A stretch of DNA of 7,413 nt from CAVZLD01 sp964522605 (GTDB lineage Bacteria; Planctomycetota; Planctomycetia; Pirellulales; Pirellulaceae). Of the stretch, positions 1 to 6,836 are shown piece by piece; position 1 is the first letter of the stretch; the number at the start of each line of letters is the position of its first letter. Under the pieces are notes generated by a model. That model was not told where the DNA came from. It made no database searches and was given only the letters and a program-made list of their open reading frames with translations. The position numbers and the translations under genes were made by a program. The stretch is from contig CAZFWV010000337.1 of the NCBI GenBank assembly GCA_964522605.1, positions 1-7,413 of the forward strand, written 5' to 3'.

Positions 1-20
1 GTCGAGCGAAACCGAAGATC

Positions 21-116
21 AAGAAGAGGAACCGCGGATCGAACGGACAAAACGGGTGTCCACGGATCTGTCCGTCCCGATCCGTACCCTCTGTCCAATC
101 CGTGGTTACCTCTCCT
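21..116. repeat. Long imperfect inverted repeat
   Basis: The outer arms AACCGCGGAT (30-39) and ATCCGTGGTT (98-107) pair over 10 bases with one G-T wobble. The stem continues outward after one unpaired base (108), GAGG at 26-29 pairing with CCTC at 109-112 and less perfectly beyond. An inner pair ACGGACA (43-49) and TGTCCGT (69-75) forms a perfect 7-base stem. The arrangement resembles the degenerate hairpin repeats of planctomycete intergenic DNA; that identification is from memory and not tested. It lacks a T-tract, so it is not an obvious intrinsic terminator for an upstream gene. Confidence 0.5.
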
Positions 117-193
117 CCTTCGGTCAAAACAGAACGCGACATCCTCGGGAGGTAGAGTGAAACCTGTTCGCAACGCTGGAAAAACCAAGAAAT

Positions 194-199
194 TATAAA
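194..199 (+). promoter_or_regulatory. Possible -10 box for the M13 peptidase
   Basis: TATAAA lies in the most A/T-rich patch of the leader (about 180-200), roughly 150 bases before the chosen ATG. No good -35 hexamer is found 16-18 bases upstream, so this is a weak call based on one hexamer and its local composition. Confidence 0.2.
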
Positions 200-332
200 C
201 TGCACGACCTCGAAACGGGGCGAGGGGAGCCAGAGTTGATCGAGTCCGCTACGGACGAGCCTGTCAGATTTTCAACAAGCCAGCCTTGCCCTCCCGAATC
301 ACGGTTTTGAAACGAACTTTACATTTTTCCTC

Positions 333-338
333 GAGAGG
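333..338 (+). promoter_or_regulatory. Ribosome binding site that sets the M13 start
   Basis: GAGAGG ends 10 bases before the ATG at 349 and 13 before a second ATG at 352. This favours 349 over the upstream TTG at 286, which has no comparable site. Confidence 0.6.
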
Positions 339-348
339 ACTGCTTGAC

Positions 349-2496
349 ATGATGCGTTGTACTGCGATCGGTGAAAATGTTGTTCTCTCGGCAAGAAATC
401 GAGCGACCAACGGAAGCGACCCTTACCCGGGTGCGGAAGCACCCCGTTGGGCTGCGGCCCTGCCGCGTTGCGTCTTACTGATCCTCAGTCTGAGCTATTT
501 TGCGGTACCGCTCTCGGCCGAGGCACTTCGGTCGGGAATTGAAACGCGGGGTTTTGACCAATCCGTGCGCGCCCAGGACGATCTATTCCTGCACGTGAAC
601 GGTGAATGGCTCAAGCACACGCCGATTCCCGATGACAAGTCGGATTACGGTTCTTTCACGATCCTCATGGACGAGACGTTGCTGAAGATTCGGGATCTCG
701 TCGAGGAAGCTGCCGAAGGAACGCATGCACCCGGATCCGATGCGCAGAAGGTGGGCGATTTCTTTCGCAGCTTCATGGATGAGGAACGAATCGAGCAACG
801 GGGCCTGACGCCTTTGAAGGAAGAGTTGGCCAAGATCGACAATTTGAAGACTGTCACGGAGGTTGTCCGTTATCTCGGTGACCTGCAGCATCTAGGCGTT
901 CGGACGCCCATTGGATTCTACGTCGACCAGGATGATAAGAACTCGACTCAGTACCTTGCGGCGGTCGTGCAAAGCGGCACAACCTTGCCCGATCGAGATT
1001 ATTACCTGGAGGATGATCCGAAGTACCTGCAGGCACGCGATGCCTTGCAGGCGTACATCGCAAGGTTGTTCGAATTGTCGGGCCTTGAAAACGGCCAACA
1101 GGCGGCACAAGCCATCCTGCAGTTGGAAACACAACTAGCCCAAGTTCAATGGGAACGCACCGAGCTGCGCAACGCGGAGAAGCGCTACAACAAGTATTCG
1201 CAGGAAGCGTTGCTTGAAGCGATGCCCGAGATTGCCTGGCAACAATTCCTCGAGGCAGCCGCTGGGACCGTGCCCGCCGACATCAATGTCGTGACTCCGA
1301 GTTTCTTCGAGGGGCTGCAGGACATTCTGCAGCAGACCTCACTGGAAGTTTGGAAGCAGTATCTGCGGTTTCAACTGATCGACGCCTACGCTCCGGTGCT
1401 ACCGGCAGCATTCGTCGACGCCCATTTCCAGCTTCACGCGAAAGAGCTCGCGGGAATCCCGCAACAAAAACCACGCTGGAAACGCGCAATCGAGGCGACT
1501 TCAGGGGCAGGAGCGGGCGACTTCGGCGTCTTGGGGGATGTCGTCGGTCGACTGTTCGTGCAGCGGCATTTTCAACCTCACGCGAAAGAGCGCATGGACC
1601 AGCTCGTTCAAAATCTGCTGAATGCGTATGAGGCAAGCATTCGGGAATTAAGCTGGATGACGCCGGCGACTCGTGAGAAGGCCCTGGAAAAACTTTCCAA
1701 GTTCACGGCGAAGATTGGCTATCCGGAAAAGTGGCGCGATTACTCGAACCTGGAAATTCGCGCCGATGATTTGTTGGGAAACTGCCTGCGTTCGGCCCGT
1801 CTCGAACACCAAAGGATGTTAGAAAAACTCGGCAAACCGGTCGACCGACAGGAGTGGGCGATGACACCGCAAACGGTCAACGCCTACTACAACCCAGGGT
1901 TGAATGAGATTGTTTTTCCTGCCGCGATTCTTCAACCGCCGTTTTTCGATGCCGAAGCGGATGATGCGGTGAATTATGGAGGGATCGGCGCGGTGATCGG
2001 CCACGAGATCAGCCATGGATTTGACGACCAAGGCAGCAAGTACGATGGCGATGGCAACCTGGAAAACTGGTGGACGGATCGAGACCGTCAGGCATTCACG
2101 CAATTGACGCAGCGTCTGATTTCGCAGTACGGCGATTATCAGCCGCTGCCCGGCAAGCCCGTCAACGGAGAACTCACGCTAGGCGAGAACATCGCCGATC
2201 TTTCTGGATTGGCCATTGCGTACAAAGCCTATCGACTCGCCCAGGCCGATCAGCCTTCACCGGTCCTCGATGGTTGGAGCGGCGAACAGCGGTTCTTTCT
2301 CGGCTGGTCGCAGATCTGGCGCCGCAAGTACCGCGACGCGGAATTGATGCGTCGACTGTTGACCGACCCGCACTCCCCGTCCTGGTATCGCGCGAATGGA
2401 CCCGTCACGAACTTAGATGCATTCTACGATGCCTTCGACGTTCAGCCCGGTGATGCCCTGTACAAGCCACCGGCCGAGCGCATTCAGATCTGGTAG
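349..2496 (+). CDS. Exported M13 family zinc metallopeptidase (neprilysin/PepO-like)
   Basis: A zinc endopeptidase of family M13, predicted to cleave oligopeptides outside the cytoplasm. With ATG 349 it has 715 residues, normal for the family. Residues 41-55 form a hydrophobic core after a long N-region, ending in LSA-E, so signal peptidase cleavage near residue 57 is likely. The substrate-binding NAYYNP motif is at 511-516. The zinc motif HEISH gives His552, Glu553 (catalytic) and His556; ENIAD gives the third ligand Glu613 and Asp617, at family-typical spacing. His675 and Arg681 in the HSPSWYRANGP segment match the transition-state-stabilising pair of neprilysin, with the same six-residue spacing. 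The chain ends in IQIW, keeping the terminal Trp typical of the family. All catalytic residues are present, so it should be active. The unusual part is the roughly 40-residue region before the hydrophobic core. It stands alone on this strand and converges with the next gene; a true substrate cannot be read from the sequence. Confidence 0.95.
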   Translation: MMRCTAIGENVVLSARNRATNGSDPYPGAEAPRWAAALPRCVLLILSLSYFAVPLSAEALRSGIETRGFDQSVRAQDDLFLHVNGEWLKHTPIPDDKSDYGSFTILMDETLLKIRDLVEEAAEGTHAPGSDAQKVGDFFRSFMDEERIEQRGLTPLKEELAKIDNLKTVTEVVRYLGDLQHLGVRTPIGFYVDQDDKNSTQYLAAVVQSGTTLPDRDYYLEDDPKYLQARDALQAYIARLFELSGLENGQQAAQAILQLETQLAQVQWERTELRNAEKRYNKYSQEALLEAMPEIAWQQFLEAAAGTVPADINVVTPSFFEGLQDILQQTSLEVWKQYLRFQLIDAYAPVLPAAFVDAHFQLHAKELAGIPQQKPRWKRAIEATSGAGAGDFGVLGDVVGRLFVQRHFQPHAKERMDQLVQNLLNAYEASIRELSWMTPATREKALEKLSKFTAKIGYPEKWRDYSNLEIRADDLLGNCLRSARLEHQRMLEKLGKPVDRQEWAMTPQTVNAYYNPGLNEIVFPAAILQPPFFDAEADDAVNYGGIGAVIGHEISHGFDDQGSKYDGDGNLENWWTDRDRQAFTQLTQRLISQYGDYQPLPGKPVNGELTLGENIADLSGLAIAYKAYRLAQADQPSPVLDGWSGEQRFFLGWSQIWRRKYRDAELMRRLLTDPHSPSWYRANGPVTNLDAFYDAFDVQPGDALYKPPAERIQIW

Positions 2497-2573
2497 ATCG
2501 AGCGCATTCCAAGGCCGTCATACGAGACCAGCCACATTCCTCCTGAAAAGTCACCACGCCCGGTCCGCTACCA

Positions 2574-2607
2574 CATCGTTTAACCGCGTGGGCAACGCCC
2601 CGCGCGG
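2574..2607. repeat. GC-rich hairpin repeat, copy 1 (possible bidirectional terminator)
   Basis: Positions 2574-2606 are identical over 33 bases to the reverse complement of 6331-6363. Within it 2584-2607 folds into a hairpin: CCGCGTGGGC pairs with GCCC(C)GCGCGG around an AAC loop, ten pairs with one wobble and one bulged C at 2601. It lies between the convergent ends of the M13 peptidase (2496) and the oxidoreductase (2732), where it might stop transcription from both sides, but there is no T-tract on either strand. More likely it belongs to an interspersed palindromic (REP-like) family. Confidence 0.7.
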
Positions 2608-2731
2608 GCGAAAGTACTTCAGTCCGCTGACGTCCGACTCTTCGATCTTTCGCTCTTTCTTACCCCCTGACATGTCCTCAACATGACACATCGGGCGATC
2701 GCTAGCCAGCCAAATCGCAGTAAAATATCGG

Positions 2732-4393
2732 CTAGCAAATCTCGGGCCGAACGGCCGTGGAATATCCCCTTTGTGCTGCCCTTTGGGCGCCTTGATCTTC
2801 CGCCTTCTTGACAGAGCACTGCTGAGTCTGCAAGGCTTTCTCCAGCGTGAGAATCAAGCGACTGGAACGGTCGACTGAATCAGCTGAGTCGCCAGCCTCT
2901 CCGGCTACGATCTTCCGACCAATTTCTGCGTACATCGCTCGGATTGCTGTGTATCGATGGGTACGTACTCGGTGCGTGATCCGCTGGGGAGTTTCCGCTC
3001 GAAACTCGCAACCATCGGTGATGGCAACCGTTCTGTTGCGCGCCCGCAACTCGACATAATCCCGCATCCCAAGCCTCGAGCTACCGCATTCCGTCAGTAC
3101 CATCGTAAACATTGCACCGGAATCCAACGTTACGCTGCAGTTGACCGTCTCGCCGGATCCTACTGCCATGTGGTAACAGGCTACTTCTCCGATAGGGTTC
3201 AGATGGAGGAAATGGTCAATCCAATGGCAGCCATTCGAAAGGACGCGGCTTCCGGAACTAGGCCATCGATACCAGTGCAACTCCGGCAGGGGGACCTCGT
3301 AGACAATGCAGTGGTACGAAATGGGGTCTCCGGGAGCCAAACCCAATTCGGCGTAGATCAAGTCATTAAATGGGTGGTACCGTTTTTGAAAGCATGAAAA
3401 CAGCCGACCACGGCCGCAGCGAAGCTCCTCGCCAAGTTCCCCGAGCTGTCCTTCCGTTGTGACTATCGGCTTTTCAACAACCGCGGCGGCACCTCGACGC
3501 ATCGCCGCTATGGCCAGAGGAGCGTGCGTGTGATGGTATCCTGCGATGAGGCAAATGTCACACGTGTCTTCCGGCCGCAAATGCGGGCACGTGTCCCATG
3601 TGATCCACCCGTTCTTCTCGCGCGGAGCGGCTAACGGGTCAATTTCGTGGACTGTCGTAACATCGCAGTAAGGCGCCAGGTTCGGCAGCGTGATTGTTCT
3701 TGCATAATTCCCGTAACCGAACAGAATGGCGCGTCGCTTGTGCCTTCCAGAACATGCCCCCGATTCGGCCGTGCGTTCCACGATCGCCGTCGGTGTCGAG
3801 AGGGGCAATGATTCTGCCGAATTCCAGTCAATCTCCCCGAGTGTTTGACGCGCTGCGGCCAACACAGGAGCAACCGTTTCGGCAGACAGTACGACTCCGG
3901 AAAGACGGTCCCATCCCCGAATCGGATACCACCAGCGATCGGATGTCGTAAGTTCAGTTCGCACGGGCAGGTAGCTGACGCAATCGTTTGAATTCGTAGG
4001 ACTCTTCGATCCAGTCGAAGGGGCCAGCAGTGCTTCGGGCAGAACGAGACGCTCGGCGCATGCCGGATGACAGGGGGCGACAAAGATCACCTCTTGTCCG
4101 ATGGAGTACTTGCCCGTTCTGGGTGATTCGATCACGGTGCCATAGCCGGTGGAAATGTACTTTTCATTTCGCCGTCGTTCCTTCGACCGCGACCGGACCT
4201 TGCGCAGGACTTCCGTCGGTCCCAATTCTCGCAGGTAATTGAACAGCATTCGGGAGTCACGTCTTCGAACGAAATAGACATGTTCCAGCTGTTCCAGATT
4301 CACGAGCCTTGTGACTTGAATCCGATAATCTTGCTCTGGACACCAGTAATCGAGAAAACCGTCCAGCCATTCGCCTGCGGAGTGAATTCTCAT
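2732..4393 (-). CDS. Two-part oxidoreductase: possible GroES-like N-half fused to Gfo/Idh/MocA dehydrogenase
   Basis: A 553-residue protein (numbering from ATG 4393). The C-terminal half is a Gfo/Idh/MocA family NAD(P)-dependent sugar dehydrogenase: the dinucleotide-binding GYGNYA is at 226-231, the family EKP motif with its conserved Lys308 is at 307-309, and the catalytic-region GCHWIDHFLHL segment is at 388-398. The N-terminal half (about 1-200) is less clear. Residues 81-125, with a GYGTV turn, an IGQEVIF strand and a VLPEALL stretch, look like the GroES-like part of zinc alcohol dehydrogenases, but its own NAD domain and obvious zinc ligands are missing. Such fusions ('bi-domain oxidoreductases') occur in surface-polysaccharide gene clusters, where they are thought to act on nucleotide-linked sugars; the role here is inferred. 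The last 25 residues or so, after LEKALQTQ, are polar and unlike the family, perhaps a drifted tail. It is probably cytoplasmic, having no signal peptide or membrane segment. It runs in the same direction as the sialidase-like gene but about 465 bases downstream of it. Confidence 0.85.
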   Translation of the reverse strand: MRIHSAGEWLDGFLDYWCPEQDYRIQVTRLVNLEQLEHVYFVRRRDSRMLFNYLRELGPTEVLRKVRSRSKERRRNEKYISTGYGTVIESPRTGKYSIGQEVIFVAPCHPACAERLVLPEALLAPSTGSKSPTNSNDCVSYLPVRTELTTSDRWWYPIRGWDRLSGVVLSAETVAPVLAAARQTLGEIDWNSAESLPLSTPTAIVERTAESGACSGRHKRRAILFGYGNYARTITLPNLAPYCDVTTVHEIDPLAAPREKNGWITWDTCPHLRPEDTCDICLIAGYHHTHAPLAIAAMRRGAAAVVEKPIVTTEGQLGELGEELRCGRGRLFSCFQKRYHPFNDLIYAELGLAPGDPISYHCIVYEVPLPELHWYRWPSSGSRVLSNGCHWIDHFLHLNPIGEVACYHMAVGSGETVNCSVTLDSGAMFTMVLTECGSSRLGMRDYVELRARNRTVAITDGCEFRAETPQRITHRVRTHRYTAIRAMYAEIGRKIVAGEAGDSADSVDRSSRLILTLEKALQTQQCSVKKAEDQGAQRAAQRGYSTAVRPEIC

Positions 4394-4402
4394 TTGGGCC
4401 AA

Positions 4403-4409
4403 TCACCTT
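4403..4409 (-). promoter_or_regulatory. Ribosome binding site that sets the oxidoreductase start
   Basis: On the minus strand AAGGTGA lies 9 bases before the ATG at 4393. An in-frame TTG at 4402 directly abuts it and leaves no spacer, so the ATG is preferred. Confidence 0.65.
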
Positions 4410-4858
4410 GTCTCGTGCAGAACGCCTGGCTCTCCCGCAGTCATGTCGCAAAAAAACACTCGTTCATCTCATTACTGTGGTGGAGATATGACCGCGAGTT
4501 TACCATGCTGCACTGTCGATAGAAACGGTTAGAAATCGGGTCGGATGCTGTGGTAACGAGTGGCAGAAAGGGGACCATTGCGAATTTCGCGGGCAAACGA
4601 CAGACTTTGGGGTAATCTCCAAGACAATTCGTTGTCGCTTGTTGGAGGAGGCATCCGCGGCGATTGAGGGCATACCCAATGCGCAGCGGGCGCCAGACGC
4701 ATCGTCTTTCGATGGTTGAACACCCACTGTGAGCATTTGAACACCGACACCTAATGCAGGAGGGGCACTTCGGACCGGCTGCTCGAGGCGGTGCCAACGA
4801 CAACGGGAAACATCGAAAAAACGAACGCACAAACTGAACAGCTCGCTTGAAAGCCATC
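4410..4858. other. 449-base gap with no recognised gene
   Basis: Minus-strand reading frames of up to 138 codons are open here (4857-4441 and 4862-4500), overlapping one another in different frames. Their products are rich in Cys, Arg and Ser, show no family motif, and I recognise nothing in them. One begins with an ATG three bases from the stop of the sialidase-like gene, which could be chance. The stretch may be the leader of the oxidoreductase gene or the remains of a decayed gene. I see no strong terminator hairpin or repeat. Confidence 0.5.
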
Positions 4859-6016
4859 TCACATTACGCCGGCTTCCTGACCTTTGAGGAATGTCCCCTT
4901 TTGGGCTTTTCCGATGGCATATTCTGGGTTAACGATGGCGTTCTCTTCGAGTACGGCGTGGAGGATCGCCGTGCGCGCGTCGGTGGTACAGACGATGTGA
5001 ATTCGTCCGTCGCGGGCTTGGATCGCATAGGGGTACGCAAATGTGTTGTTGCCGGTCATGATGTCGCGTCGGTAGGTGTACGTCCGATCGCCATCGGTGG
5101 AGACAGCCAGAGTTAAAGGCGTGCGTTCATTCATGTTGTCGTTGTACACCAGCAGCAGGTTGCCACTCTTCAGCTTGATGAAGTCGACGGCACTGTTCGG
5201 ATTCTTAAACTGTGTCTCCGCGGCCTTGCTCCACGTATGGCCCCCATCGCGCGACTCGGCACGCAGTAGATAGCCGTGGTCAGTGGGTAGAAAATCTCCA
5301 CCCCGACGGAGGTAGGCGACCAGAAAAGCGTCGCTCAGTTGGACGACCTGCGGCTGCAGGTTTCCCATCTTTGACGTGATGCGATTCGTCTCAGTCCATG
5401 TTTTGGTTTTGGGGTCGTACCGCAGAAAGAACGATACGGTCGACGGCACGGTCATTTCGCGGTCGTCACCCGTTTCGTGATAGAGCGGCAGCAGGTAGTT
5501 GCCGTCGTGCAGCACGATTGGCTGGCCGCGGACCATGGTGCCTTCTTCGAACGTCAGCATGAATGAATCGCTCCATGTGTGCGCGCCGTCTTTTGAGATT
5601 TTGGCTTTCACTCGGGCGTTGGACCATGTCGGTCCATAGCGATTGACGTAGAACAGCCAGACGACGCCGTCCGGCCCTTGCCAGATGACGGGATTCCCTT
5701 CGGAACGGTCGGGGGTGTCGGCGATCACCACAGGCAGCGACCAGTCGGAGGCGTCTTTCTTTTTCCGCGCACCGTAGACGGCCGTGTCGTCACCATACTC
5801 GCCCGATCCGCCGTAGAATGCCAGGTAGAGGTCGCCGTTATCGAGTTCCGTGATCGAGCAGGGGTGTTTGTACGCGCCGCCGGGATGCTCCGGACCGAAG
5901 ACGCGGGTAATGACGACGTCCGTTTCCGCAGCCGCTGTTGGCAACACGCCAGCCGCTACGATCAATAGCCAACAGCCGATGGAAGCAGGACGACCCACAC
6001 ATGCCAATCGAATCAT
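4859..6016 (-). CDS. Secreted sialidase-superfamily (BNR_2) beta-propeller protein
   Basis: A 385-residue protein with a signal peptide: a hydrophobic stretch at about 13-25 and AAA-E near residue 30. The rest looks like a six-bladed propeller of the sialidase superfamily (BNR_2 type). Asp-box motifs SKDGAHTW (141-148) and SRDGGHTW (255-262) are clear and STDGDRTY (306-313) is a degenerate one. Other family-like strands are RGQPIVLHDGNYLLPLY (163-179), LQPQVVQLSD (220-229) and NPNSAVDFIKL (272-282). The first blade has KHPCSI (50-55) where classical sialidases have an Arg-Ile-Pro motif, so the first arginine of the usual carboxylate-binding triad seems absent. The protein may therefore be a glycosidase for another sugar, or a sugar-binding protein, rather than a true sialidase. 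It is expected in the periplasm or outside the cell. Its ATG follows a good ribosome binding site. The oxidoreductase lies downstream on the same strand after a long gap. Confidence 0.88.
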   Translation of the reverse strand: MIRLACVGRPASIGCWLLIVAAGVLPTAAAETDVVITRVFGPEHPGGAYKHPCSITELDNGDLYLAFYGGSGEYGDDTAVYGARKKKDASDWSLPVVIADTPDRSEGNPVIWQGPDGVVWLFYVNRYGPTWSNARVKAKISKDGAHTWSDSFMLTFEEGTMVRGQPIVLHDGNYLLPLYHETGDDREMTVPSTVSFFLRYDPKTKTWTETNRITSKMGNLQPQVVQLSDAFLVAYLRRGGDFLPTDHGYLLRAESRDGGHTWSKAAETQFKNPNSAVDFIKLKSGNLLLVYNDNMNERTPLTLAVSTDGDRTYTYRRDIMTGNNTFAYPYAIQARDGRIHIVCTTDARTAILHAVLEENAIVNPEYAIGKAQKGTFLKGQEAGVM

Positions 6017-6022
6017 CGTGTG

Positions 6023-6029
6023 CCCTCTT
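6023..6029 (-). promoter_or_regulatory. Ribosome binding site of the sialidase-like gene
   Basis: On the minus strand AAGAGGG lies 6 bases before the ATG at 6016, supporting this start and the signal peptide it gives. Confidence 0.6.
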
Positions 6030-6142
6030 GAATCTATTCATCATCGCGCCGCCAAAAGTCCCCAGCAAACGACGTCAACCCGAACATCATCGAGGATTGG
6101 CGAAGGATCTTGCGAGTCGGTCCGCGTAAGACGTCTCGCTCG

Positions 6143-6194
6143 TTCCCGGGATCCTGCCGGGGAATGCTCCGTCCTGGAGGCTCTGCCTCCGGAC
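6143..6194. repeat. Pair of adjacent hairpins (planctomycete-type intergenic repeat)
   Basis: The first hairpin, 6143-6164, pairs TTCCCGGG with CCGGGGAA at seven of eight positions. The second, 6171-6194, pairs GTCC(T)GGAGGC with GCCTCCGGAC around a TCT loop, ten pairs with one bulge. No T-tract follows on either strand. From memory, 'gttcccgg...ggaggctctgcctcc' double hairpins are widespread in planctomycete genomes; this copy looks degenerate. The surrounding 6030-6284 carries no convincing gene and should include the promoter of the sialidase-like gene, which I could not place. Confidence 0.6.
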
Positions 6195-6284
6195 ATGCCT
6201 TGCCATTCTACCGCTTCCCGCATCGTATCGGGGAGATTCCCTGGGTGGGCAGTGCTGTATTCCGCAGCAGAACTTGACGTCACT

Positions 6285-6363
6285 CGTTTAACCGCGTGCC
6301 CAGCGGGCCGCGTGTTCTAGGCGCCGAACGCGCGCGGGGCGTTGCCCACGCGGTTAAACGATG
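6285..6363. repeat. Composite palindrome containing hairpin repeat copies 2 and 3
   Basis: The ends CGTTTAACCGCGTG (6285-6298) and CACGCGGTTAAACG (6347-6360) are perfect 14-base inverted repeats. Inside, CGCGTGTTC (6310-6318) pairs with GAACGCGCG (6326-6334) with one wobble, around an 8-base loop, so nearly the whole element can fold as one long imperfect hairpin. The right arm, 6331-6363, is the exact reverse complement of 2574-2606. The left arm is a diverged copy, so this is a head-to-head pair of the unit found singly at 2574. It is probably a REP- or MITE-like element. Confidence 0.75.
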
Positions 6364-6371
6364 GTTCGTCG

Positions 6372-6409
6372 GACCCAAAGCGCAGACACAGACCCAAAGC
6401 GCAGACACA
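6372..6409. repeat. Tandem duplication of a 19-base unit
   Basis: Two perfect copies of GACCCAAAGCGCAGACACA lie at 6372-6390 and 6391-6409, followed by GACC, the start of a third. The second copy runs into the 60-base repeat at 6404. Confidence 0.9.
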
Positions 6410-6463
6410 GACCTCGCGGAGGAAGACTGGTGAGTCTAGGAGGTCCCACCCTGCTTGACGCCA
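6404..6463. repeat. 60-base interspersed repeat, copy A
   Basis: It matches 7191-7250 in the same orientation at 56 of 60 positions, with differences at 6426, 6445, 6450 and 6455. It starts GACACAGACCTCGCGGAGGA and ends GACGCCA. The sigma-factor remnant stops exactly at its right edge. Copies A and B flank the toxin-antitoxin pair. Confidence 0.9.
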
Positions 6464-6536
6464 AAGGAAGTAGCTCGTCGGCCGCCGAAGGGTCGACCTG
6501 TTGAATCTGAGAGAGGATCTGGGCCACGTCCGCCAG
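6464..6536 (-). pseudogene. Remnant of an ECF-type sigma factor N-terminus
   Basis: Reading the minus strand from 6536 gives LADVAQILSQI, then QQVDPSAADELLPL. This closely resembles the start of the planctomycete ECF sigma factors (ECF_sigma, PF07638), which from memory begin like 'DVTQILSQIE.GDPSAAEQLLPLVYDELR'. Only about 24 codons survive: family similarity ends after DELLPL, where the 60-base repeat begins, and no region 2 or region 4 remains. The piece has no ATG and continues in the frame of the toxin gene after its TAG (6549-6551). It is almost certainly non-functional. The short length limits certainty, but the combination of the QILSQI and DPSAA.(E/Q)LLPL motifs in the right order and spacing is distinctive. 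Confidence 0.65.
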
Positions 6537-6548
6537 ATCGCGGGTACG

Positions 6549-6836
6549 CTAACGAGTTCGCCAGTAGCGCGAGCGCCGTTTCGCGTGGGCGACTGCGATT
6601 ACCGTGATGCGATCCAACTGTTTCCGAAACACGATCTGAAACGGGAACTTCATCACGCTGCAGCTTTGATGAACGCCGTCGATCCGAGTAAATCGATCCG
6701 GATTTTGACAGATCTTGGTCAATGCGAGGTCGACGGCAACTGCAAAACTACGTGCCGCAGAAGGGCTGTGGTGGCCATACCACGCAACAGAATCCTCAAG
6801 CTCTGCTGCGGCCTCGGGATGGAAATCAACTCGCAT
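6549..6836 (-). CDS. ParE/RelE superfamily toxin
   Basis: A 95-residue toxin of the RelE/ParE superfamily (plasmid stabilization system type), second gene of a type II toxin-antitoxin pair. Family marks are FHPEAAAELEDSVAWY at 5-20, the NPDRF turn at 45-49, KFPFQIVFR at 63-71, and the C-terminal AVAHAKRRSRYW at 81-92. It has full family length and no lesions, so it is likely intact. Members either cut mRNA on the ribosome or poison DNA gyrase; the sequence alone does not say which. The ATG lies inside the end of the antitoxin gene (ATGCGAGTTGA, 11-base overlap) and has no strong ribosome binding site of its own, which suggests translational coupling so that toxin is made only with antitoxin. 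It should be cytoplasmic and held inactive by the antitoxin. Confidence 0.9.
   Translation of the reverse strand: MRVDFHPEAAAELEDSVAWYGHHSPSAARSFAVAVDLALTKICQNPDRFTRIDGVHQSCSVMKFPFQIVFRKQLDRITVIAVAHAKRRSRYWRTR

Larger units (their letters stand above)
1..348. other. Non-coding leader upstream of the M13 peptidase
   Basis: I see no credible gene here. It holds a long imperfect inverted repeat (21-116), a possible -10 box (194-199) and the ribosome binding site of the peptidase (333-338). An in-frame TTG at 286 would extend the peptidase by 21 residues, but no purine-rich ribosome binding site sits at the right distance from it, so I leave that stretch as leader. Confidence 0.6.

Noticed and set aside
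286..348. TTG start at 286 for the M13 peptidase
   Set aside because: No ribosome binding site, while ATG 349 has GAGAGG at a suitable distance; the extra residues add nothing family-like.
1283..1636. Open frames on both strands inside the M13 peptidase gene
   Set aside because: Shadows of the intact coding frame; Arg/Ser/Ala-rich translations without motifs.
2701..2736. Terminator for the oxidoreductase from GCTAGCC (2701-2707) and GGCTAGC (2730-2736)
   Set aside because: The 7-base stem has a 22-base loop, includes the stop codon, and is not followed by a T-tract.
4441..4857. 138-codon minus-strand open frame just after the sialidase-like gene, with its ATG close to that gene's stop
   Set aside because: Composition is Cys/Arg/Ser-rich, no family motif is seen, and a second frame is open over the same bases; most likely chance.
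6041..6283. 80-codon minus-strand open frame upstream of the sialidase-like gene
   Set aside because: It runs through the paired hairpins and resembles a translated repeat rather than a protein family.
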